Assembly (NCBI GenBank): GCA_013398275.1
Contig: VZSE01002700.1
Location: forward strand, 1,665,279-1,729,278
Direction of reading: 5' to 3'
DNA from: Promerops cafer
Lineage: Eukaryota > Chordata > Aves > Passeriformes > Nectariniidae
DNA length: 64,000 bases
Shown here: positions 11,691-20,961 of the stretch, piece after piece
Layout of the letters: the number at the start of each line of letters is the position of its first letter
Numbering within the stretch: the stretch's first letter is position 1
Made by a program: the position numbers and the translations under genes
The notes under the pieces: model-generated
What the model was told of the DNA's origin: nothing
The model's input: the letters and a program-made list of their open reading frames with translations, nothing else
The model's database searches: none

Positions 11691-13330
11691 TATACTAATG
11701 TTGAAGTTTTAGTGAAGTTTTTGAGCTTTTGCTCAAAAGTTCTTGCTTTTCCATTTCTTTTGTAATATGGAAAATGAAGAAACATTTTAAGTAAACCCAC
11801 TTCATAGTGGACAAGGTATCCATTATCTGTGTTCAGTTTTGTTAACATTTGAAATAGCAAAAACAATCAGCCCCATCTGACTTTCGTAGAAGTGAGGATT
11901 GTACAGAGCCTTTGGTTAAAATTTACAACTTTGACAATTTTCGGAAAGACTTTCATCTTGGTTCTCTTGCATTTTTAAAGTGTATAAGACCTGGACAGCT
12001 CTGAAGAAGATGGTGAAGATATGGAAGATGAAGCTCACATGACTGTGCCATTATCTTTACCTATTTTTGCTTCTTTCAGTTTGTTCAGATTACAAAAGGC
12101 TCTTCCCCCTTAAGTGGGAAACCTTTGCTGCCTCTTGCTGAAGGAGGAGGTATTTTCTTCTTCAGACTTGTCACAGCTCTGTAACAGAGAAGTCTTCATT
12201 AAGGCCACTAATAATAAACCTCAAAAGTCTTCATTACACCAGTATCACTGGCTGCTCTGTGAGTGCTAATGGCTGGTCATCATTAAACTTCAGAAGTGCT
12301 TCTTTTGTCATGTCATTGATGTATTGCAGCACAGTGGGATTTGAGAGAAACACGGGTTCCAATTTGGAAAATTTGGAAAACCATTATACAGGAGATAATG
12401 GATTTTTTTCATCTGGTTGCAGTAGATAATCAGAAAATGGGGCTGAATAGACTTGAGGTTGAAGTTGCCAGTTGAAAAATACAGTTTTTTTTCTTTTAAA
12501 GATTCCAGGAAAAAACCAAAAAAAATTACCTTTCTTTATTAAGTGATACTTGGTGTTCAACTGTCACAAGCATAAAACCATCATCTCTTGACATCCAGCC
12601 TTTGCAGACATTCCATGCTGTTGTTTTGAATCAACACGTGTAAACGTAAACTGTTTCACAGTCCTCTATAGTTTCTTTTATAGTTAGCCTTCATTTGTGA
12701 TGTCACTGAAATGTTTGGATCTTGCTTCTTCCATTAAAAAAAAAGAAGACAGAAAAGTTTCACTTTGAATCAGAACTTCAAATTAAGTTTTCACAGTCAC
12801 ATAAATTTTTCCCTGCACTTCAGTGGTTGCAGTGAACATGTCATAATTGGGGTTCAGGGATAGCTTTCTGTTTCATATATGTTTTCTGAACTTTAATAAT
12901 TTAAGATACTGTGTCCTGGAAGGTAACTTTGAGTGCATCAGAGTGCAACTTTGAGTGCACCTTTTGTTAGCAAAGGTCTTGTTACTTCCTGTGTTTTTTC
13001 ACTGCGGTCTGACCAGAACTACATTTGTGCTTTTTCATTATGACATTGTAATAAACTTAGACACTTTTTTCAGTACTGATCATAGATTTTGTACTCATTC
13101 ATAGTGGTACTGCCTTTTTCTTCTTTTTTTTCCGTTTATCTCATCACCATAACCATATAATCTTGTTTTTTTGTTGTATGTATCTTTAGAAAAAATTCCA
13201 CTCGCTTTGGCTTTGCTTGGTAGTCTAAAAGGTGTGACATCACAAAGCTCAGATGGAAGTTTTACCTTGCCACGAAGGCTCCTTAAGCTTGTGCTTTGTT
13301 TGTTTTTGAAGGTGAAAACCCAGTCTCATA
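11690..13330 (-). pseudogene. Probable decayed retrocopy of an unidentified protein gene
   Basis: Read on the minus strand, this block gives protein-like segments in consistent order, separated by stops and frameshifts. About 13,130-13,320 has a 60-odd codon open stretch including FRLPSKAKASGIF and LYGYGDEINGKKRRKRQYHY. About 12,780-12,870 has TTEVQGKIYVTVKT then SETFLSSFFFNGRSKIQTF. About 12,550 has SRDDGFMLVTVEHQVSLNKE. About 12,250-12,360 has NPTVLQYINDMTKEALLKF. About 11,720-11,830 has NGYLVHYEVGLLKMFLHFPY. I do not recognise the parent. No intron-like gaps or poly(A) remnant could be shown, so a processed origin is inferred. The alternative is a captured repeat-encoded protein. Confidence 0.45.
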
Positions 13331-13430
13331 AGCAGTATACCTCCAAAGTTACAACTTTTTATTGAACAGTTGTTTCTTTAGTAGAGAATGTGAACTGTGG
13401 AACTAATAATTTACCATACCAATTTCTTAG

Positions 13431-13535
13431 ATGCAGAAGGAATTACTAGATACTGAACTGGATTTATACAAGAAGATGCAAGCTGGGGAGGAAGTTACTG
13501 AATTAAGACGAAAATATACAGAACTGCAGCTGGAA
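13431..13535 (+). CDS. RBM26: RBM26 coding exon 6 of window (coiled coil end)
   Basis: A 105-nt exon, 35 residues: MQKELLDTELDLYKKMQAGE then EVTELRRKYTELQLE. This is a second amphipathic helix, nearly invariant in vertebrate RBM26. The acceptor is TTTCTTAG and the donor GAA|GTATGT. Phase 0 at both ends. Confidence 0.97.
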
Positions 13536-14959
13536 GTATGTTTGTGTCTTCTTTTGTAGCAATTAACTTTTAATCAAATATTTTCCTTTATGTTTGTTAG
13601 CTTGGGTATAGTATCATGAACTATTTTTATCCAGAGTGCAGTATTAAGTTGCATATAGATGGAGACATTTGGCAATAATATTTTAAAAAAACATTTTCCC
13701 TATTGCAGTGGAATTGAGAAATAGTATTGTCTCTAATTGCAATTGCTAATCTGTTTAAATTCTGTAACTATTTAGATGACATGATATTTTATAGATTCGT
13801 GGTAGTAATGCTTTCTTGAGAACGTGGAGTGTTTTTAAATTGTTGCCTGGAGGTCGCTTTATGTTTGACGCAGAAAAGTTAAAAAACACGGCCTAATTTT
13901 TTGTTCTGAAGTGTTAGCATCCTTTTAATGAGATTAATCAAAAAGCCTGAGGTGCCAAAAGTAATATTATTACAGAGTTGGTTTCAAGAGGAGAACTTAA
14001 CAAAAGCCAATACAGTGTTTCAAGAAGTATTCAATGTGTAGAAACACATTTTTTTTCTTCAAGTACTTGCTTTGAAAAAAAATTGAGAAGTCTGTATAAA
14101 ATTCTTCATATGTGTCTAATTTTGAGAAATTATGAATACTGTGGGTGTTATTCTGTGTTATATTGCACTTCCTTGCCTATATGATTGTGTAATATCTACT
14201 CAAATCCCTTGATAACCTTATCTCTTTTTACTGTTAAGCAGGGCTGCTGTGTTGCTTAAATCACTTGTCTTAATGAAGTTTGGTCATGTCTTAAGTATTA
14301 CTGCATATGAATACAGTGCACATACGTGTGGCGAAGTTGCATTAAAACCTTACTTTAAAACTAAGTTGTTATGCAGCTTTGGTAATTGTGAAAATAGTTT
14401 TGCTGATAAATCAAGCCAATTGAATAGAGATGATACAAAAGCTTATGTTAACAGTATTTTCTGATGGTGAGTAATACTGTATAAGTGTACTGAAAGCTTC
14501 TTTATAAATTCTGCATCTCAGAAAATATGTGAATTGAATGACATGTAAAATAGGAAAAGTAGGTGCACATTTAAGATAAAGTTACATTGTAGCTGAGTGC
14601 ACTAATCCTACTGCATCTCTCATTAAGTCTATAGTTTGAGTTAGATTAAAAAAAAGCTCTCTCAGGACAGGAATATTTAAATGAATTTTCTGAAGCCTTT
14701 AGCAAATACCAACAGAAGTAGATGGAGAAAAACAGGGTCATCAGTGATGCACCCTTAGATGTTTCAGGGAACAGCATGAAATATATCCCTTGCACAGATT
14801 ACAAGAGGGGTATGGGGTTTTTTTCCCTTGATGTTTGATTCTTCAGTAGTCTTAAAAATACTTTTAAAACCTTTTATTCACACATTGTGCTTGTGACTTT
14901 GACTCCTACAATATTTAATGTGTTGTTTCTTTGACTCATAACCTGTTTTTCTGTTCCAG

Positions 14960-15178
14960 GTGGCCCTGGCTTTACTGAAAGAAAATCCAAATAGTTTACA
15001 GCTTATTTGCTGAGTCAGCATGCTCTGAATTACTCATTTAAACATTTTAAAATGTTTAAAAAAAACCAAACAAAGAAAAAAACTAAAAAAACCCAAACAC
15101 CTCAGGATTCTGTTTATAAAAAACTAAAAACCAACCTAGATACTAGTGTAAAATTATCTGAATAATTTAATGAATAAA
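14960..15178 (+). other. RBM26: Candidate alternative RBM26 last exon with own poly(A) signal
   Basis: A good acceptor (pyrimidine run then CTGTTCCAG) at 14959 is followed in phase 0 by 17 codons, VALALLKENPNSLQLIC, and a TGA at 15011-15013. An AATAAA lies 160 nt downstream at 15173-15178. Spliced from the exon ending 13535, it would make an RBM26 that stops after the coiled coil. That form would lack the RG region, the C-terminal RRM and the acidic tail. This is inference from splice-site and frame logic; a decoy acceptor is the alternative. Confidence 0.3.
15037..15060. repeat. 24-bp perfect palindrome
   Basis: TTTAAACATTTT at 15037-15048 is followed directly by its exact reverse complement at 15049-15060. 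No spacer. AT-rich, in the same intron as the candidate alternative exon. Confidence 0.9.
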
Positions 15179-16045
15179 GCCTTAAGAAAATTATCTCCTC
15201 ATGGGTGGTATCACTGACATACATTAAAGTAGTGCCATCGCTGCTTGAGTTTGTAAACACTGTAGGATTTATTAAAAGTGTGGTGATTTCATTTAACATT
15301 TGATTCCTATGGCAGGTCTGTTTGGGTTTGAAAATATGTCTTTTCTTGCTTTAAACATTGAAATTAGATACCTGAAAGTGGTCTTTGAAAACTTAAAGTA
15401 ACTTTTGGAAATTATTTTTTAAATGACTGTCACTGTTATTGGCCTTTTGATTGTTCTTGAAGAGCATATGCCAGTTCTTTAGAAGGTACAGAGGTACTGT
15501 GGGAATGGATGTTTTTGAGTACCTAGAGCCAAGTGTTCAGTGAATATTTTGTCGTTGGAGGTGTCCCTTAGAAGCCGTTGTTTCACATCTCACAATTGTG
15601 TGGCCAAAAGCTCTTAAGCTGTGGTAATTCTGGTCAGAATAAAAGTCTTGCCTAAACTTTAGAGACAAATGGATTAAGTAAAGAGACTAATTAAGTAGTT
15701 AGACACCATATCAAGAAATTTTGATAATGAAATTTCAGTTGTGCAGCAGTTGTTTTTTTCCTATGAGGAGTTAATCTTCACAGATAAGGGCTCTTTTGAT
15801 ACCTGGTTCTTGTTTCCTATTTCCATCCTATTATTGGTCTGGTAATAATTAACCTTTAGTTAATTCGCTTTTGAATGTTAGTTGAATGTTCACCTTCTGT
15901 TATTTTAAGACCTGCAAACTGCTCTTTTTGGGGCTTTCTTGGGGATATGTTTTTAGGTAATGTCAGAATATGTGTTTGTTAATCCTATCTAAATTCGTAG
16001 ATCATGAATTTTAATCTATCAACGTGTTATGTGTAAACATCTTAG

Positions 16046-16255
16046 GCTGCCAAGCGGGGGATTCTGTCTTCAGTCCGCGGTAGAGGGGTCCACGCGAGAG
16101 GCCGGGGTGCGTCGCGTAGCAGAGGCAGAGGAATACGGGGCCGGGGGAGAGGCAGAGGAGTTCCTGTGCACGCGGTGGTGGATCATCGGCCCAGGGCACT
16201 GGAAATCTCTGCGTTTACCGAAAGCGACAGAGAAGATCTTCTGCCTCATTTTGCG
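16046..16255 (+). CDS. RBM26: RBM26 coding exon 7 of window (RG-rich region and start of C-terminal RRM)
   Basis: A 210-nt exon, 70 residues. It opens AAKRGILSSVRGRGVHARGR and continues with further RG repeats (SRGRGIRGRGRGRGVPVH). It then enters the RRM at RALEISAFTESDREDLLPHF. ALEISAF is the RNP2-like first strand. The acceptor is CATCTTAG and the donor GCG|GTATGT. The exon is strikingly rich in CG dinucleotides (CGC, CGG, CGT and GCG codons) against AT-rich introns. RG-rich segments of this type commonly bind RNA and are methylated on arginine; that is family knowledge, not visible here. Confidence 0.97.
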
Positions 16256-16700
16256 GTATGTCACAACGTCCTTCCATTGAATGACTTGTTTTCTCTTGAG
16301 TCAGTTCATCTGGAAATACTATGTAGGAAAGAATCTTTAGCATGCTATACAGAGGATGAATTAGGAAAAGGTAGAACAGGAAAAATACACTGTTACTTCA
16401 ATTAATTATACCTGTAATCACATAGCATTTACAGGGCTTTTTTTTTTTCTTACAAAGACAAATGGCTTGTAATATTTCTTTGCTCTGGACATATGTAAAT
16501 TTTTTGCAATTTTTTAGTTATAGAAAGGTAAAATAACTGAAGGGATGGTGAGAACAAGGATTGATTTATTGCCAAACTTTCAGTACCTGAAGTCTGTTTG
16601 TATTTGTTGAAGTATCTTAACAAGTGCTTAATGAAATTTTTTTGGAACATTTTCAGTGCTTTTGCCCAACTTTCTGAATTTAAGAATCAGAGTGAAAATT

Positions 16701-16752
16701 GTGCAATTATATGAATTGCACAAATAATATATATTTGTGAATATATTCACAA
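16701..16752. repeat. Three tiled palindromes
   Basis: Three inverted repeats lie end to end. GTGCAATT (16701) pairs with AATTGCAC (ends 16721). CAAATA (16721) pairs with TATTTG (ends 16737). TTGTGAATATATTCACAA (16735-16752) is an 18-bp perfect palindrome. Confidence 0.85.
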
Positions 16753-17165
16753 TATATGAAAAGGCATCCAAACATTTCTGTCTAATCATGTGCTTAAGCT
16801 TAAGAAGTCAGATCTTTTTCTGCTTTTTTCTATTTTCAGTGTGGAAAATGATAAATTGACATATGTAATTTTTAGCAAATTTTTCTTTGCAAATATAATA
16901 GTGAAAAATCAATAAATTTATAAAAACACCCTCCATTTTAAAAAAAGAGTATAATAAAAGCAAATTTGTTTATTTTGTGGAGTAAGTGCTAAGAATATCA
17001 TGTGAATTTCCATCTGTGCCACCCTCCCCTTTGGGGTTTTTTCCCCAAAATTTAATTGCAGTGGTTGTCTCTGAAGGGAGAAGTCCAGGAGCCAGTTAGT
17101 CCCCTAAATGCTGCTCCAGTCAGTGTACTTAATATTTCCTGTCACGCAGTCATGCAGGAAGCTTT

Positions 17166-17192
17166 AAAAACAAAACAAAACAAAACAAAAAA
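17166..17192 (+). repeat. CAAAA pentanucleotide repeat
   Basis: Four to five tandem units of CAAAA with a poly(A) end, inside an RBM26 intron. Confidence 0.85.
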
Positions 17193-17966
17193 ATCAAACA
17201 AGGACCAGTCTCTCTTTTTATAGGAAACTTAATTATCTTTAACAAGCTAAAATATTAAAAGAAGCTTGGTAACATGAACAAATACAATTCCATTCACAGT
17301 ATTAGTAAGCTAACACTGAGAAAAGATTAATTATTTAATTTGACAGGTTGCATGTTTACTGCTTTAAACTTGCTTCAAATTCCATTGGAAATGCTCTGAG
17401 CTGTATTTCTGTGGTATGATACCACAACCCTCTGCACATCAGCAGCGCAGTCCACTTGCACAGATGTGGTTTTTTCTTGGTCTTTGCAGCTTACATTGAT
17501 GGCAGCATCAAAAGTAGCAGTACCATCATGGCCATTACAGGAATAGATAGGTTATGTTACTAAGAGGCTGAAATACAGTGAAGTTTTCAAACTTTGTTTA
17601 TAGCTCCTGACTCCAAGAAATATTTCTGTGGAAGAGTTTCATAATAGGCTAATGTAATCATTTCAAGATCCCTTCTTTCTAATCAGAAGGGAAATACTGA
17701 AGCAGAACAGCCTATTTCTATCATAATTTTACTTCATACCTATAGGAATTGGGAAATCCAGAGATGAGAGCACTTTGGTGTTTTAGAAATGCAAGTACAA
17801 GTAACTACATTCTTGGCTAGGACAAGTACTCTGGCATTAAGACTGTGAAATATACACTGTTCTAATTTTCTACTTGTTTTTTGAGGGCATTTGATTTAGG
17901 ACTGCATTTTTGGAGGTGGGAAAACTATTTTACTAAACTACTTTTTTTTTGTTTATTTATCAAAAG

Positions 17967-18053
17967 CAATATGGTGAAATTGAAGATTGCCAGATAGATG
18001 ACTCTTCTCTCCATGCAGTGATTACTTTTAAAACACGAGCAGAAGCTGAAGCT
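17967..18053 (+). CDS. RBM26: RBM26 coding exon 8 of window (C-terminal RRM core)
   Basis: An 87-nt exon, 29 residues: QYGEIEDCQIDDSSLHAVIT then FKTRAEAEA. This is the central part of the RRM: the QYGEIEDCQI strand, then HAVITFKT in the RNP1 position, then the second helix. The usual RNP1 aromatic pair is replaced (H-A-V-I-T-F), so RNA contact through RNP1 is probably atypical. The acceptor is TCAAAAG and the donor GCT|GTGAGT. Phase 0 at both ends. Confidence 0.97.
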
Positions 18054-20847
18054 GTGAGTATAGCCTTCCTTGAAAATACACTGCAGCATTTTCTGTTTAT
18101 GTTACACTTCTGTATTTGATTAAATGTAATACTTCTAGCTATTTTAAAACTATTGACACAAAAGTTTAAATTAAACAAAAATGTCAGATCTGTATAATAC
18201 TGAAATACTCTACGAAATCAAGTTTATAGCAAAGCAAGATGCAGGATGTAAGAGGGAAATTAAGAGAAATACTTAGGAATTGATATGTAGATGTTTTGGT
18301 TTATCTTCATTTAATTGCCAGGCTTTTTCACTTGAAGACTTGATACTCTCATAGTCTACCTGGAATTTCACTGACATCCTGCAGAGTCAACCTATATATT
18401 TACTTTGGGATCAGTTTTGTTTACCTTTGTCTGAAAACCCGTTGGTGGTGTAAATGGGATTTGATCTGATTCTTTTTTTCTCCTTTTTAGTGCATTTTTT
18501 TAGAAATTTATGGAATTACAGAAGCATGGAGTTGCAGAAGTAACTTTTAGAAACTAAAATCCAGAACTGACTTATGTTTTAATTTGTATCATTGCATATG
18601 GATCATTAGAAATTAATTCATTTGGCTCATCAGGACTCCTGCCTTACTTGGTCCATGGTATAGGCATATAATATAGGTATATTATGTGATCCTGAACAAA
18701 TTAATGAACATAGTTGTTCTACAAATGATTTTTTTTTTTCTTCAAAATCCTTGTGTCACTGTTGGGACAGAGTATTCCTGAAGATAGTAGGGACTATAGA
18801 AAGAATGTATTCATATTTGCAGTATGTTTGTATGGAAAGATTTCATTTTATGTTTATATTTTGCACAAATTTTATCTTGTGGAGTTTACCTGAACATAGT
18901 TTTCATACCTGGCTATACTATTCTCTTTTTCATCTTAAGACATCAGTGAGGTGATTGACAGAAATACCTGCTATTTACAATGCAAATTAACTGCTGGGAA
19001 CAATAGTTTTGAACACTTAGAGTATCATTTATGGTTAGATATTTTGATATCCATGTGCCAAAGATGTTACACAAAAACGGAGAATTCTGTTTCGTTTGTG
19101 AAGCTCTTAGCTATAGCAAAGATGAGCACTAACTGTATGGAGATAGTATTTTTTCTGTAAAAAAGGAGGTACAACTAATGGTATGTGGTGTATACTAACA
19201 GGGGAAAACCAGAATTGTACAGCTGTATTGAAGAAACACAGTTCAACAGTGAACAAAAGTTCTGTTCAGAGGGAAAAGCTGCTGTAATTAGTATATTCAT
19301 AAATGAATTGAATTAAAGTTGAGATTTTAGTTTTGGTACTTCCTGGTATTGGGTACTTCCTTTTGCAGTTTCATATTCTTTGACATTGTAGTTCTCATGA
19401 GAAATACTCTTAACTGTGCAGAAAAAGTTCTACTTCCCTTAAAAGAAAAACAGGTCACCTAGAACAATAATCTGTTTTTGTGGACTACCCAAATAAAGTC
19501 TTTACTTCTCCTAGATGGAGTGTGATTCACTGCAAGGATCAAGCTCAGGATTCAGGATCAATGTTTGTCCATGTTGTAGTGAGCATTAAAACATGTAATT
19601 GTCAACTTCGTGTTTAATTAGACTTTGTGTCTAATTCCACCTTCATTTTTAAATGAAGATTTTATGAAAACTGGGTTCATTCAAATCTAGGAAAATTTGT
19701 ATTTTCTTTAAAATATTCTTACTTATTAAATATATTTCCATTGGAATGTCTGTGTTTACAGCTAAAGCATTAAGGCTGGCAATTTGAGAAGTTGTAGACG
19801 TAATCATTAAAAACCTCTGCTGAGGCAAATTGTGAAGGAAATGCAGCTAATATTTTACCTTCTTAAATGAAAATAGGCCTAGGCTTTATGATCATATATG
19901 TTCTAGCCTAGAAGGAAGAGGAAGATTCCCTATTGTAAAATGTTGCATTTTTATGTAGTATAATTTCTTCCAAAGATTACAAGTTATTTCTGGACCTAAA
20001 TGTCACTTATAAGTACTTGTAAAAATTCTAGTTGTGTGACATTGTGATGAGACCATGGACAAAATGCTCCTGAGCTGCATTTTAATAAGCATAGAATCTC
20101 TTAAATTTATCATAAATTTATATGTACAGATTTAAAATTTATACCTGGGGACTTCAGTATCACACAATTCATGTTCAGATGTCATTGAACATGTAATTGT
20201 TTCTACATTTCACATTATGCTGTACTTTCAGATTGTACTATAAATCTTTTGTGACCATGACGGTTATTTCGGAATGTTGCTAACGCTGATTTATGCTCAT
20301 TCATGTTACTTTAATTTGAACATACTATTTCCAAAGCAGCCAGTTAATGCAGCTGGTACTTAGAAAGACATGAATATCCCATAAGTTAAAATTTTTTACA
20401 TTTCAATTACAACAGCTTTACAGGAAGTGGAATGTTTCCAGTAGATTAAATTGTAATCGCAAAGGGGCTTTCTTTCAGTTGTTTGGTTGTTGGGATTTTT
20501 AAAATATGTTAAATCATTTGTGGAGATGTCTTACTTCTTCCAGTAAGTTATGCATTAACAGTTTTGTGTCTGTCTTTGAAAGGTGAGGAACCCAGCAAAA
20601 TAATACTAAAAACCAGAAAGGTGTTGGTTCACTGTGTTACCCACATTACCAAATGATTTATGGTTTTCCAAGCTTATTTTCTTCTGAATGTATTTTCATC
20701 ATTTTCCTCAAAGGATGGATGAATTCCATGCGCAGTGAATGAAGTTGTTTCATTTAACCTAGTAACAGTACTTCAGTATGAGCGTATTACAACTTAGACT
20801 TTCTTTTATAAAGTCATGTGTAACTAAGATAGTTAAACTTGTTTTAG
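18054..20847 (+). other. RBM26: RBM26 intron
   Basis: A 2.8-kb AT-rich intron. No repeat family, RNA gene or additional exon was recognised. Confidence 0.85.
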
Positions 20848-20961
20848 GCTGCAATTCATGGATCTCGTTTCAAAGGACAAGAGCTAAAGTTGGCATGGAA
20901 CAAGCCTGTTGCTAGTATGTCAGCTGTTGAAACAGAAGAAGCTGAACCTGATGAAGAAGAA
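20848..20961 (+). CDS. RBM26: RBM26 coding exon 9 of window (RRM end, acidic linker)
   Basis: A 114-nt exon, 38 residues: AAIHGSRFKGQELKLAWNKP then VASMSAVETEEAEPDEEE. It closes the RRM (helix 2 end, HGSRFKGQELKLAW last strand) and starts the acidic tail. The acceptor is CTTGTTTTAG and the donor GAA|GTAAGC. Phase 0 at both ends. Confidence 0.97.

Larger units (their letters stand above)
9611..13430 (+). other. RBM26: RBM26 intron carrying CR1 pieces and a retrocopy-like block
   Basis: A 3.8-kb intron. From left to right: unique AT-rich DNA to about 10,414; a CR1 3' tail on + (10,415-10,612); a CR1 ORF2 remnant on - (about 10,612-11,690); and a block of protein-like but broken frames on - (about 11,690-13,330). 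It is the most repeat-loaded intron in the window. Confidence 0.75.
13536..16045 (+). other. RBM26: RBM26 intron
   Basis: A 2.5-kb intron. It contains the candidate alternative last exon at 14960 and a 24-bp perfect palindrome at 15037, each listed separately. The rest is unique AT-rich DNA. Confidence 0.85.
16256..17966 (+). other. RBM26: RBM26 intron
   Basis: A 1.7-kb AT-rich intron with a cluster of short palindromes at 16701-16752 and a CAAAA simple repeat at 17166-17192. No mobile element was recognised. Confidence 0.85.
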
